A stretch of DNA of 64,000 bases from Marinobacter sp. 2_MG-2023 (lineage in GTDB: Bacteria; Pseudomonadota; Gammaproteobacteria; Pseudomonadales; Oleiphilaceae), in contig NZ_JAUOPH010000005.1 of NCBI RefSeq assembly GCF_030546935.1, positions 124,001 through 188,000 on the forward strand. Direction: 5' to 3'. A model generated the notes under the pieces. The model saw only the letters and a program-made list of their open reading frames with translations. It was not told where the DNA came from and made no database searches. The position numbers and the translations under genes are program-made. How positions within the stretch are numbered: position 1 is the stretch's first letter; each line of letters begins with the position of its first letter. Positions 8,229-17,701 of this stretch are shown piece after piece.

Positions 8229-9815
8229 ATGCGTCAGAAAGTAAAACTCTCGAAGATATTCACAATTTCAGCGCTAGCCAGTGGATTGCTGCTGGCGGGC
8301 TGTGGCGACGACGGCGACGACGGTAAGGACGGCAAAGACGGTGTTGCCGGAGAGGTCGGTCAGAGCGTTGTTGTATCAACTACTTCCGGGTTTGCGATAA
8401 CTGAAGATGCCATTTTTGTGGCGCCGGATGCCGTTGATGGCGATGACATTACGGAAGCGCTCTCCCTTGCTCTGTTCGATCTTTCAGAGGATGCCTTGGT
8501 GGTGCTGCCGAAAGGGCGCTTTGTGGTGACCGAAAGCATTGTTGTAAACAGTGCACGGGGTCTCACCCTTAGTGGCCACGGTATTAACGAAACCATTCTG
8601 GATTTCAGCACATCCAATGGCGACGACGCGTTTCGTTTCCAGGGCGGCAATGGCATTACTGTCCGTGATCTGGGCGTTTATGAAGCCCCTAAAAATGGGA
8701 TCAAGACAACCAACGTTAACGGTATCCATATCACCTATACGGCCACTGTATGGGAAGGCGATCTGGAAGCAAACAACGGCGCCTATGGCCTCTATCCTCT
8801 AAAAAGCCAAAACGTATTAATGGAGAACAACTACGCTTTCGGCTCTGCGGATGCAGGGATTTATGTTGGGCAGTCAGAAAATATTGTGGTTCGCAACAAT
8901 ACGGCCAAGCAGAATGTGGCGGGTATTGAAATCGAAAACTCCACCATGGCTGATGTCTATAACAACATCGCCGTTGGCAATTCCGGTGGCATTCTGGTTT
9001 TCGACTTGCCCGGGCTGGATAAGGCCTATGGTGGAAATGTACGGGTCTTCAATAATCAGGCATATAACAACAATGCTGACAATGTGGGGGCCGGCGTTGT
9101 TGGCATGGTGCCGCCGGGTACCGGTGTTCTGGTGCTCGCCACCAGCGACGTCGAAATCTACAACAACCAGATTACTGATAATGAGACCACCGCCGCCGCA
9201 ATCACCAGTTATCTGCTGGTCGACGATGACGTATCCAGCTATGCAGCCAACTACGGTGCCACCATAGCGAATGGCTGGAGCCCGACCCTGAAAAACGTCT
9301 ACCTGCACAACAACACGATTGCGCGCAACGGGGCCAACCCACGTGGTGCTCTGCTGGCACCTGTTATCGGTGGATATACATCCGGCATGAACAGTTCCGG
9401 CATGGCGCAGACTTTCCCGGCCATTCTGTATGGCGGCATCGGTGAACTCTTGTCCAACACGGGAACCCTTGGCGCATTCAACGGAATTGTCGGGCCAGAT
9501 GCTGCCGCTGATGGGGTGAACTACGATCCGTATGGCCCCGGCGATCTGATCTGTGCCAACAGCAACATCAACGGGAACGCGGCGCCTGACTACGAGAACG
9601 TCAATACGGGGCTGGTTTATCCGACGAATCCGGCGGATCTGACACTCGTTGATGGCGATGGTAACCCTCAGCCTCACCTGCTGATTGACCGGATGGTCAA
9701 CAATACCTATCTCAACTGTGTCCAGCCGCGCCTGGCGCCCGCTGAGGTGAACTTTCGTAACACTATCTACGGCTGTACCGGGGATGATCTGGCAGAGGCG
9801 GCGTGTGCGCTATAG
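8229..9815 (+). CDS. Parallel beta-helix repeat lipoprotein
   Basis: This 528 aa predicted lipoprotein has a signal peptide ending in lipobox LLAGC (Cys25). The mature protein begins with a short acidic, glycine-rich, collagen-like stretch (GDDGDDGKDGKDG). Residues of roughly 70-390 are rich in N, V and I with regularly spaced turns such as NNYAFGSADAGIYVG and NNTAKQNVAGIEIEN, as in right-handed parallel beta-helix (pectate lyase/NosD-like) folds. It is followed by a diheme cytochrome lipoprotein. Pairing of these two families recurs in Proteobacteria (TIGR03805 and TIGR03806, as I recall), but the joint function is unknown to me. No catalytic residue can be assigned. Confidence 0.85.
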   Translation: MRQKVKLSKIFTISALASGLLLAGCGDDGDDGKDGKDGVAGEVGQSVVVSTTSGFAITEDAIFVAPDAVDGDDITEALSLALFDLSEDALVVLPKGRFVVTESIVVNSARGLTLSGHGINETILDFSTSNGDDAFRFQGGNGITVRDLGVYEAPKNGIKTTNVNGIHITYTATVWEGDLEANNGAYGLYPLKSQNVLMENNYAFGSADAGIYVGQSENIVVRNNTAKQNVAGIEIENSTMADVYNNIAVGNSGGILVFDLPGLDKAYGGNVRVFNNQAYNNNADNVGAGVVGMVPPGTGVLVLATSDVEIYNNQITDNETTAAAITSYLLVDDDVSSYAANYGATIANGWSPTLKNVYLHNNTIARNGANPRGALLAPVIGGYTSGMNSSGMAQTFPAILYGGIGELLSNTGTLGAFNGIVGPDAAADGVNYDPYGPGDLICANSNINGNAAPDYENVNTGLVYPTNPADLTLVDGDGNPQPHLLIDRMVNNTYLNCVQPRLAPAEVNFRNTIYGCTGDDLAEAACAL

Positions 9816-9856
9816 CCAGGTCTTCTGAGCTGTTATCTACCTTGTAATAATCAATA

Positions 9857-9896
9857 GCGGTGTGTTGCCGGGCAGAGCTTTCCGGCAACACACCGC
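9857..9896 (+). promoter_or_regulatory. Perfect 15-bp inverted repeat between the beta-helix and cytochrome genes
   Basis: GCGGTGTGTTGCCGG (9857-9871) is exactly complementary to 9882-9896, with a 10-base loop. It ends 18 bases before the cytochrome ATG. No T-run follows, so it is unlikely to be a simple intrinsic terminator. It may stabilise or process the mRNA, or modulate cytochrome translation. Confidence 0.6.
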
Positions 9897-9914
9897 TGCA
9901 CGAGAGCATGACCC

Positions 9915-11201
9915 ATGAAAAACAAAAAAATAACGACAGCAGCGATTCTGGCGACGTCTTTTTTTCTGACGGCGTGTGGCGGTAGCGGTAGCGGTGGAGA
10001 CGATTCTGAGGGTGGTACGCCCCCGCCGGCAGGCTCAGCACTGAATGCCGGGGCCGGTTCGCCGACGGGAGCAGAAGGCAGTTGTGGCGCGACGACGACC
10101 GGAGTCAACTGGGATGCATTGATGACAGAGATATGCCCCAAATTGTCGGATTACAATCTGTTTGCCGATGCGACCGATCCGACGACCGCACCAGCCCGTG
10201 GTGGCGTGCCATATGATCTATCGACGGCCTTGTTCTCCGATTACACCAGCAAGTACCGTTTCATATTTGTGCCCGAAGGCAAGACGATCAGCTATAACGC
10301 TTCGGAAGTGCTGGAGTTCCCGGTAGGAACGGTTATCACCAAAACTTTTGCACTGCCCGAAAACACCGCTGTGCGTGATGGAGAGGAACTGGTTATTGAA
10401 ACCCGGTTGCTGATCCACCGCTCCGATGGATGGTTTGCGCTTCCGTACTACTGGTCTTCGGACTCTGACGCGGTTCTGGCCATCGCAGGCAAGCGCCTGA
10501 CGGACCTGACGACGATCAACAATCAGGGGCAACAGATTACTTTTGATTATTCGGTCCCGAAAGCCGGAGACTGCTCTTCCTGTCACTCTATCGTGCCCAA
10601 TCTGTCGGGCTCGGGTGATGACCGTGAGCAGATCTTCTTGCCCATCGGTCCGAAGGCGCGCTATCTGAACAAAGACTATGCCTATGCAGACGGAACCGTT
10701 TACAACCAACTTCAGTTCATGGCTGAAGGTGAGTTACTGACCGGTTTGCCATTTGATCTACAGACTGTCGAGAAAGCGCCGGTGTTCAATGATCAGGTGC
10801 CTGTAGCTTCGCTTGCGCCGAGTCAGTTGGATGATGCGGCGCGGGCCTATCTCGACATCAACTGTGCCCATTGCCATCGCGCAGATCTTACGTTGCCGAC
10901 AGATTACGCTGGCCCTGCTGGGAGCAGTGGAGTGCAATTGGAGTATAACCGGGACTATGCGGATTCTCCGGGCAAGTTTGGTGTATGCAAAACCCCAGTG
11001 GCGGGAGGCAAAGATGGTTATCCGTTCGATGTTATTCCAGGCAACGCTGCAGAGTCTTACCTGTTGTTCCGTATGACAACCGACGATAACCGTCACAAGA
11101 TGCCGGAGCTCGCTCGCAATACCGCGCATCTGGAGGGCACAGCGCTTATTCGTAGCTGGATTGATCAATTGCCTGTGGCAAGCTGTTCACCTGTGCCATA
11201 A
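9915..11201 (+). CDS. SO2930-family diheme c-type cytochrome lipoprotein
   Basis: This 428 aa exported protein has a signal peptide ending in lipobox LTAC (Cys21), followed by a Ser/Gly/Pro-rich linker to about residue 60. Two heme c attachment motifs are present: CSSCH (220-224) and CAHCH (317-321). The long N-terminal region before the first heme matches the family known as HNE_0200/SO_2930 (TIGR03806, from memory). It follows the beta-helix lipoprotein by about 100 bp and is probably co-transcribed with it. A role in extracytoplasmic electron transfer, perhaps linked to oxidation of a substrate bound by the beta-helix partner, is an inference. Confidence 0.88.
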   Translation: MKNKKITTAAILATSFFLTACGGSGSGGDDSEGGTPPPAGSALNAGAGSPTGAEGSCGATTTGVNWDALMTEICPKLSDYNLFADATDPTTAPARGGVPYDLSTALFSDYTSKYRFIFVPEGKTISYNASEVLEFPVGTVITKTFALPENTAVRDGEELVIETRLLIHRSDGWFALPYYWSSDSDAVLAIAGKRLTDLTTINNQGQQITFDYSVPKAGDCSSCHSIVPNLSGSGDDREQIFLPIGPKARYLNKDYAYADGTVYNQLQFMAEGELLTGLPFDLQTVEKAPVFNDQVPVASLAPSQLDDAARAYLDINCAHCHRADLTLPTDYAGPAGSSGVQLEYNRDYADSPGKFGVCKTPVAGGKDGYPFDVIPGNAAESYLLFRMTTDDNRHKMPELARNTAHLEGTALIRSWIDQLPVASCSPVP

Positions 11202-11210
11202 GAAAACTGC

Positions 11211-11239
11211 GCCATGCCCGGGGTGGTTCCGGGTATGGC
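11211..11239. terminator. Hairpin between convergent cytochrome and AraC genes
   Basis: GCCATGCCCGG and CCGGGTATGGC form an 11-bp stem with one mismatch and a seven-base loop, directly after the cytochrome stop. No T-run follows, so termination is only suggested. Confidence 0.4.
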
Positions 11240-11280
11240 TGTTGGTAGGTGTTCAAGAAACAGAAACCACCAGGCTATTG

Positions 11281-12306
11281 TCACGCCGCTGAATGTTTCT
11301 GGCGAAACTCTGTTGGCGTTGCCTGTTTGATTTCCCGGAACGCCCTATTGAATGAGCTCAGGGAGCGGTATCCGACATCCAGAGCAATGTTGAGAATTGG
11401 CGTGTCAGGGGCTGTAATCAGGCGCGTTGAGGCTTCTGCAATCCGCAGCTGGTTGATGTAGTCGTTGAAGTTACGATAACCCAGGTGCTTGTTGATCAAT
11501 GCGCGAGTGCGATACTCAGGCAGGTCGAGCTCTCCGGCCAGCCTTTTAAGAGTTAAATGTTCAGTGCGGTAATAGCCTTCTGCCATCAGGTCGGCAAGTC
11601 GTTTTGCATGCTCGTTCTGGAAATCGGCCTGACCGGTGTTTTCGTTAGGCTCCTCGTTCTGTTCAGGCTTGGTGGGTGGGGTCAGCCCGCTTTGGAACGA
11701 CAGCTCACTGAACCGCCCCTGTAAAAGGAAGGTAGCTATTGCCACGCCGGCAATTGAGACCACCAGGGCCCGGTTGATAGCGTGAGCAATACCCAGATTG
11801 AATGCCAAAGCGACCCATAAAACTGCAGTGCCCGCGATAACTAAAACGAGAGCGCGTAGTTTTCGGCGCGGTTCCACAAGGTCCGCCGGCCAATCTGCAA
11901 GAACTATCCAGAAGCCGTTGGCAATAATAACGAACTCAAACAGTTGGCCCAATTCCCAACCAAAGAAAAGCACCCAGCCTTCAGCATTTTGGTGGCTGTA
12001 AAAACACCTGGCGACGCTGGGCGCCACCACACTGAATAAGGCCATCAGGCTCCATACGGAAAACGAGTTCAGGCGTTGGCGAAAAGTGATCTGGCACAGG
12101 AGCCAGAACAGGGCCGGAAGCATGCCCTGCAGGTTCAGAGTAAGCCACTGCCAGTGAGCCGGTGCGAGGGGATGGAGCAGAAACCCGAAGCTGGCAATGA
12201 GAAAAACCGCGAACACTCGTGCAGCGGATGAGCGGTGTAACTCACGGGTTGTTGTAATCAGTAGGATAACCAGGCAACCCAGGCTAAAACCGGTCAGAAT
12301 CAACAT
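11281..12306 (-). CDS. AraC-family transcriptional regulator with membrane N-terminus
   Basis: This 341 aa protein has about seven hydrophobic segments in residues 1-195, a polar linker (about 200-235) and a C-terminal AraC-type double helix-turn-helix (about 240-341). The second HTH contains ILNIALDVGYRSLSSFNRAFREIKQATPTEFR, of which IALDVGYRSLSSFNRAF is the family signature. Membrane-bound AraC regulators of this layout are common in Gammaproteobacteria and are thought to sense signals in the membrane. It is convergent with the diheme cytochrome gene, so that gene is not an obvious divergent target. No ligand or target can be named. Confidence 0.88.
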   Translation of the reverse strand: MLILTGFSLGCLVILLITTTRELHRSSAARVFAVFLIASFGFLLHPLAPAHWQWLTLNLQGMLPALFWLLCQITFRQRLNSFSVWSLMALFSVVAPSVARCFYSHQNAEGWVLFFGWELGQLFEFVIIANGFWIVLADWPADLVEPRRKLRALVLVIAGTAVLWVALAFNLGIAHAINRALVVSIAGVAIATFLLQGRFSELSFQSGLTPPTKPEQNEEPNENTGQADFQNEHAKRLADLMAEGYYRTEHLTLKRLAGELDLPEYRTRALINKHLGYRNFNDYINQLRIAEASTRLITAPDTPILNIALDVGYRSLSSFNRAFREIKQATPTEFRQKHSAA

Positions 12307-12476
12307 GCTTGGAAGACTCAGCGCTATTATTGTTATTTGCTTTAAACGGATGCAAAGATGTCACTCGGGCGTGCCGGTGTCAATTATGACAGCCGTTGTC
12401 CGGCTTGGCGCCTGGTAGCGCAATGCCCGAACGGTGAACCTGTGCAGACACCGTATTTGTAGGCTTCCAGACCGGA

Positions 12477-13478
12477 TTATGCGCCCATTAACAGTGGGGT
12501 CAGCAGCATGCCTTCCACAATGAGCACCACAAACAATATCAACGCCAGTAAGAAGGGCTTGAAACCCAGGCTGCGCAGTTTATCAATCCGTGTTTCATAG
12601 CCCAGTGCCGCCATTGCCATTGCCAGAGCGACCTGGCCGCCCAGAACAAGTGTGTCGTGAGCCATCGCCGGTAGTGCAATAGTGCTGTTCACGATGACCA
12701 TGGCTACGAAACCGAAGGCAAACCAGGGGATGGTTAAACCCTGGCCACTAGCGTACTCGGGCTGTTCCGTTTTAATCCGCTTTAACCACCACTGACCAAC
12801 AATCAGCAGGAAAGGAACCAGCAGCATGACGCGCACGAGTTTTACGATAACGGCGTTGGCCAGAGCATCGGCACCAATGGCATCACCCGCGGCTACTACC
12901 TGTGCCACCTCGTGCACGGTTGCGCCAATGTACACCCCATACAGGCTTTGATCCCACCCGAGAACCGAATAGAGAGCAGGGTAGACAAGCATTGCCAGGC
13001 TACCGAACAGTACCACTGTCGCGACGGCCATGGAGGTTGCCGCCGGCTTGGAGCGTATGGTGGCTTCAGTCGCGAGGATAGCCGCTGCGCCGCAAATGGC
13101 GCTACCGGCACTGGTCAGCAGGGCGGTCTCTGCGTCCAGGCGGAACACACGTGTGCCTAGTTGATAGCCCAGCACCAGTATTGTACTCATTACAATAACA
13201 TCGAGCGCGACCACTCCCGGGCCGAGAGCCAGAATCTGGCCGAGGGTGATGGAAAAGCCAAAGAGAACAATGCCTCCTCGCAGCAGCCAGCGCGTCGCAA
13301 ACTTCAACCCCTGCTCCAGGCCACCAGCCTTTCGGGCCCATGGCATATTTCCGGCGAGCATCCCCAGCAGCAGAGCGAAGACTAGTGGGCTGATGCCGCT
13401 TTGTTGAATGACCGGGATGTCCGCCAGGACGAACCCACCGGCGGTAAGCAGAGCGCAGACTCCTAACCCTTTCCACAT
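12477..13478 (-). CDS. YeiH/PSE-family putative sulfate exporter
   Basis: This 333 aa inner-membrane protein has about ten hydrophobic helices and belongs to the YeiH (UPF0324) family, annotated as putative sulfate exporters. Recognisable segments are SPLVFALLLGMLAGN, LLRGGIVLFGFSITLGQI, SAICGAAAILA and GATVHEVAQVVAAG. I prefer the ATG at 13478, which has GGAG nine bases upstream; an ATG at 13493 has no ribosome site. YeiH is often next to a LysR regulator (YeiE-like), but here it is divergent from a MocR-type regulator, with a 257-bp shared intergenic region. True substrates of the family are poorly established. Confidence 0.88.
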   Translation of the reverse strand: MWKGLGVCALLTAGGFVLADIPVIQQSGISPLVFALLLGMLAGNMPWARKAGGLEQGLKFATRWLLRGGIVLFGFSITLGQILALGPGVVALDVIVMSTILVLGYQLGTRVFRLDAETALLTSAGSAICGAAAILATEATIRSKPAATSMAVATVVLFGSLAMLVYPALYSVLGWDQSLYGVYIGATVHEVAQVVAAGDAIGADALANAVIVKLVRVMLLVPFLLIVGQWWLKRIKTEQPEYASGQGLTIPWFAFGFVAMVIVNSTIALPAMAHDTLVLGGQVALAMAMAALGYETRIDKLRSLGFKPFLLALILFVVLIVEGMLLTPLLMGA

Positions 13479-13735
13479 GATTCCTGACTCCATAACATTG
13501 GATATATGGATAGAATGCTACGGAATATTTAACCTGTAAAAAGGGTAAAGTTCATTAAATAATCCTGAAAAATCGATAAGAGATCTTTAGGTAATGAAGC
13601 AAGCGGCTCTGTGCAGTGCTCTGTACCAAAGGGGCCGACTGGTCTACGCTTAAATAAAATAAAAATACGAGTCGCCTGGTTGATCTGCAGGGATAGCCAC
13701 GTTGCGTTGCTCTGGGACGAGTGTCGGGACTGTCC

Positions 13736-15163
13736 ATGTCTGGAAAAGCCTACCTGTATGAAAATGTCAGCCATCACCTCAGGCAGCACATCCATGAGGG
13801 GAGTTACCGTGCCGGAGAGAAGCTACCCTCTGTGCGGGTGCTCAGCCGCCTCTTCCAGGTCAGCGTCAACACTATTTTGCAGTGCTTTCGGCAGCTTGAA
13901 GCCGATGGCCTGATTCATCGTATCCCGCGTTCCGGTGTGATCGTTACCCCGAATTTGTCTGAACAAAAACCGGTGGATGTGACACGGACGCCTGTCCCCT
14001 TACTTCCTGTGGAGGTATCGCTCAGTCAAGAAATTCTGCGCTACATGGAGCCCTACGTAAGTCACTCCATGACGCGGTTCGGGATAGCATTACCGGGCAC
14101 TGAAATTATGCCTGTTGAGCGAGTCATGCAGGAGTTCAGAGGGGTTACCCGGTCAGATGGGCTTGCCACCTGGCATTATGCCCATCCGCGCGGTGAGGAA
14201 GTTTTTATTCACCAGCTTGCCCGCCGAAGCCTGAACTATCCGGTGCCGGTTACCGAACAGGATGTGCTGGTCACCAATGGCTGTATGGAAGCCATTGAGC
14301 TCGCTTTGCGGGTAGTGACAAAGCCCGGTGATGCCGTGGCTATAGAAACACCCACCTATTACGGCACCTTGGTTGCACTGGAGGTTTTGGGACGTAAGGC
14401 TTTGCCCATTCCCACAGACCCTCACCAGGGTATCCGTTTGGCAGAGCTTGAGCAGGCTATGCGCCGGGGCCAGGTATCTGCCTGTATTGTTTCAGCCAAT
14501 GCCCAGAACCCCTTAGGGTTCAGCATGCCGACCGAAAACCGGGAAAAGCTGGCGCGGCTGGCCGGGCGCTATAAGGTGCCGGTGATCGAAAATGACATCT
14601 GGGGTGACACGGTTTTCGGGGAGGCGCAGTTGCCGGTCAAGGCATTTGACCACGTAGGCGAGGTCATCTACTGCAACTCTTTTTCGAAATCTCTCATGCC
14701 AGGGATGCGGCTGGGCTGGATTGCTCCGGGGCGCTTTTTGCACCGGGTGCTCGAACTGAAACAGGTGAGCAACATTACCACGGCTTCGGCGCCGCAACTG
14801 GTGATGGCCAGGCTGATGGAGAGCGGCTTCTATCATCAACACCTGCAACAGTTGCGCACTCACCTGCAGTGCCAGACCCGTGAATTAATGGCGCTATCTC
14901 GCCAGTATTTTCCAGTAGGCACACGAATTAATGAGCCGTCCGGAGGGTGTGTTCTTTGGCTGGAGTTGCCGAACGCCGTTGATGCCGGGCGGCTTTTCGA
15001 TTGTGCTCTGAAGCAGCAGATTCACATTTTTCCGGGGCGGGTATTTTCTCCCGCCGGGCGTCATACTCATTGTCTGCGCCTGAATGCGGGGAGCCCTGTT
15101 ACGCCAGATATTGCTGCAGCCGTGCGCAAGCTTGGCGTACTGGCACACCAGCAGCTCACTTGA
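13736..15163 (+). CDS. MocR-type regulator: GntR winged helix fused to aminotransferase-like domain
   Basis: This 475 aa cytosolic regulator has a GntR-type winged helix at residues 1-70 (core LPSVRVLSRLFQVSVNTILQ) and a fold-type I aminotransferase domain from about 95 to the end. The PLP-binding lysine is intact (NSFSKSLMPGMRLGW, Lys318), as is the upstream NAQNPLG. MocR regulators bind PLP or a PLP adduct and control genes of amino acid, taurine, GABA or vitamin B6 metabolism. I chose ATG 13736 rather than the GTG at 13721 because it starts at the HTH boundary. It is divergent from the YeiH-type exporter, which is its most likely target (for example organosulfonate or taurine-derived sulfite/sulfate export, an inference). 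Confidence 0.9.
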   Translation: MSGKAYLYENVSHHLRQHIHEGSYRAGEKLPSVRVLSRLFQVSVNTILQCFRQLEADGLIHRIPRSGVIVTPNLSEQKPVDVTRTPVPLLPVEVSLSQEILRYMEPYVSHSMTRFGIALPGTEIMPVERVMQEFRGVTRSDGLATWHYAHPRGEEVFIHQLARRSLNYPVPVTEQDVLVTNGCMEAIELALRVVTKPGDAVAIETPTYYGTLVALEVLGRKALPIPTDPHQGIRLAELEQAMRRGQVSACIVSANAQNPLGFSMPTENREKLARLAGRYKVPVIENDIWGDTVFGEAQLPVKAFDHVGEVIYCNSFSKSLMPGMRLGWIAPGRFLHRVLELKQVSNITTASAPQLVMARLMESGFYHQHLQQLRTHLQCQTRELMALSRQYFPVGTRINEPSGGCVLWLELPNAVDAGRLFDCALKQQIHIFPGRVFSPAGRHTHCLRLNAGSPVTPDIAAAVRKLGVLAHQQLT

Positions 15164-15283
15164 CGATTCACAGTACAGCGCCTGTTTGAGTGTTTTGTCC
15201 AAATCTGTATCTGTTGCGATCTGCTACTCACTCCTATGCTCTGTGTTACGCCCGACAATAAGACAACGAAGAGGGAATTGTTT

Positions 15284-17656
15284 ATGCGTAAGAACTCAAG
15301 GGTACAGTTTGGCCTGGTCGCAGGCTTGACGACCTTCATGTTAAGCGGTTGTTTCGATGGTTCCAGCAGTTCAGGTAGTTCCTCCGATCAACCAGACCTT
15401 GAGCTCGCCACTCTGTCCAGTGCTCCGGACCAGGTCAGTGGCAACGATGTTCTGGTGGGCCTTGACGGCGATGCTGCCACGATCGCTGCGGAAAAGGACA
15501 GCCTGGAACTCTGGCTCAATGATGCCAAAGTCACCCCAGTGATCCGGGAGGGCCGGAAGGGCCTGGAAATTCTCGTCACAGGATTGTCTGAGGGCGAAAA
15601 CCGGCTGGAGCTGCACCATGTTGAGTACGGGCCGCTAAGCGATCTGACATTGACGGCTTATCCCGTAACCGGTCCGATATTCTCTGGCCCGCAGCAGTAT
15701 CCCTTCGTGTGTACCGTAACAACAGAGTTGGGTAAGCAGCCCGAGGTGGATACACAAGGCGATACAGGCTTCCCGGTTATGGATGGCGATGGTAACCAGG
15801 TTGGATTGAGCCGAGATTGCACAATCGACTCCTACGTCACGTTCGTTTATCGCACTACCGGAGGTAATTGGGCTCCCTTGCCTGATGACGGCTCCCGGCC
15901 TGCGGATATGGCCACCACAGAGCTTACCGATGGCCGCACCGTTGATTTCATCGTGCGCCAGGAGCGCGGGACCATTAACCGGTTTATCTACAGCTTTGCC
16001 ACCCTCGCCGAACTGGGGGATGAGCCTGAGGAGACCTCCGCTGTCAACTGGAATGGTCGCCTGTTGTTTCACTTTCAGGGTGGGGTAGCCATCGGCCATT
16101 CACAGGGCCGGGTCAGCGACAGTCGTGCGCTACGCCCAGATACGCTTGCGAAGGGTTATGCGGTTATTTATTCCACCGGTACCAAAGCAGATACCCATTA
16201 TAACCTTCAGGTCGGTGGTGAAACGGCGCTGATGGTGAAAGAGCATTTCATCAAACGCTTTGGTGTGCCTGAGTACACTGTATCTGTTGGCGGATCCGGG
16301 GGCGGTATCCAGCAGTACGTTTATTCCCAGAATCATCCTGATCTTCTGGACGCTGGTGTGCCCCAGTACTCCTACCCTGACATGGTCACACAGACCATTC
16401 ATATCGGTGACTGTGAACTACTTGAGTACTACATGGATGTCACTGATAAAAACAACGCCAAATGGCAGACAACAACCAACCGGAGTTGGCTGGTCGGGCT
16501 GAATGCGACTGATGATTACCCAGACCCATTGGCAGGTGCAAAACAGATGCTCGGGTACAGTACGGCACCCGGCATGACCGAGTGTATCCCGGCCTGGCGT
16601 GGGTTGACGCCTCTGGTGATGAACCCGGCCTTTGGCGCGGCCCGCAACCAGGAATTGATGCAGCCTGAGGGTGTGATGGATAGCGTTGAGTGGACGCATT
16701 ACGACGATCTGAGAAATATCTACGGACTTGACGAAAACGGCAACCCCCGCACCCTGTATGACAATGTTGGCGTGCAATATGGGCTTGGAGCACTTCTGGA
16801 TGGCAATATTTCGACATCCGAGTTTTTAAAGCTGAACGCCCAGATTGGGGGGTGGAAGCAGCCATCCGAAATGGTGCAGGAAGGCTTTCCATTTGTTGGT
16901 TCGACTGTTAGCCCCGCCAGCTTCGATCCCTGGAGCTCCCGAAACATGACTCTGAGCCCGGACGGCACGCAACCGGCGCCCCGGACTCAGGGCGATCTGA
17001 TGGCCATGGAAGCGGCCTATACCTCCGGCATGGTGTTTGATGGCCAGCTTAATATGCCGGTCATAGACTGGAGGCATTACCTCGAGGAAGTGCTGGACAT
17101 GCACAACAGCCACCAATCTTTCTCGGTGCGCCAGCGCATCATCAACAAACTGGGCGATGCTGACAATCAGGTCATCTGGTTTACAGATGCCCGCCCGACG
17201 GATTTGTCCGACCCGGATGAGCCTGAGCCAAACGAAGAATCTGACCCCACCGTAGAGGCCTTGGAGGTGCTTCATGATTGGCTGATGAACATGCGCTCGA
17301 ATCCCGAGCTGAGTATCGCCGAAAACAAGCCGGCAGCAGCCGTAGACGGATGCTATAAAGCGGACGGCACTCTTATCGCTGAGGGTGATGGCGTATGGAA
17401 CGGCATTCTTGATAACGAGCCTGAAGGTGCCTGTACTGCGGAGTTTGAGACCTACTCAACTTCACGTATCGTGGCCGGTGGGCCGATTGAAGGCAGTGTG
17501 TTCAAGTGTGCGCTGAAGCCGGTTACAACCGCTTTGAATGACGACACCTACGGCACAGTGTCATTTACCGATGACGAAATCGCTCGGCTGACCGAGATCT
17601 TCCCTGACGGTGTTTGCGATTACAGCCAGCCGGATCAGGGGCGCCCTGCGGGTTAA
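15284..17656 (+). CDS. DUF6351-like exported lipoprotein, predicted alpha/beta-hydrolase
   Basis: This 790 aa protein has a signal peptide with lipobox LSGC (Cys23) and a Ser-rich linker. The ATG at 15284 is preceded by GAGGG and gives a clean signal peptide; an upstream in-frame ATG at 15236 does not. The first ~110 mature residues form a predicted Ig-like beta domain. The middle contains VSVGGSGGGIQQYVYSQNHPDLLD, in which GGSGGG resembles the nucleophile elbow G-x-S-x-G of alpha/beta hydrolases. I recognise it as a DUF6351 member; these are uncharacterised and often annotated near steroid, terpenoid or aromatic catabolism (from memory). Many cysteines suit an extracytoplasmic protein. It is convergent with paaX, and no operon partner is visible. 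Confidence 0.75.
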   Translation: MRKNSRVQFGLVAGLTTFMLSGCFDGSSSSGSSSDQPDLELATLSSAPDQVSGNDVLVGLDGDAATIAAEKDSLELWLNDAKVTPVIREGRKGLEILVTGLSEGENRLELHHVEYGPLSDLTLTAYPVTGPIFSGPQQYPFVCTVTTELGKQPEVDTQGDTGFPVMDGDGNQVGLSRDCTIDSYVTFVYRTTGGNWAPLPDDGSRPADMATTELTDGRTVDFIVRQERGTINRFIYSFATLAELGDEPEETSAVNWNGRLLFHFQGGVAIGHSQGRVSDSRALRPDTLAKGYAVIYSTGTKADTHYNLQVGGETALMVKEHFIKRFGVPEYTVSVGGSGGGIQQYVYSQNHPDLLDAGVPQYSYPDMVTQTIHIGDCELLEYYMDVTDKNNAKWQTTTNRSWLVGLNATDDYPDPLAGAKQMLGYSTAPGMTECIPAWRGLTPLVMNPAFGAARNQELMQPEGVMDSVEWTHYDDLRNIYGLDENGNPRTLYDNVGVQYGLGALLDGNISTSEFLKLNAQIGGWKQPSEMVQEGFPFVGSTVSPASFDPWSSRNMTLSPDGTQPAPRTQGDLMAMEAAYTSGMVFDGQLNMPVIDWRHYLEEVLDMHNSHQSFSVRQRIINKLGDADNQVIWFTDARPTDLSDPDEPEPNEESDPTVEALEVLHDWLMNMRSNPELSIAENKPAAAVDGCYKADGTLIAEGDGVWNGILDNEPEGACTAEFETYSTSRIVAGGPIEGSVFKCALKPVTTALNDDTYGTVSFTDDEIARLTEIFPDGVCDYSQPDQGRPAG

Positions 17657-17674
17657 TTGCAACGCAAGCGTAAA

Positions 17675-17701
17675 GCGGAGGAGTCAGGCAGACTCCTCCG
17701 C
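17675..17701. terminator. Bidirectional hairpin overlapping the paaX stop codon
   Basis: GCGGAGGAGTC and GACTCCTCCGC form a perfect 11-bp stem with a five-base loop. On the minus strand it encodes the last PaaX residues and its stop, and is followed by only three T. It lies between the convergent DUF6351-like gene and paaX. Confidence 0.5.
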
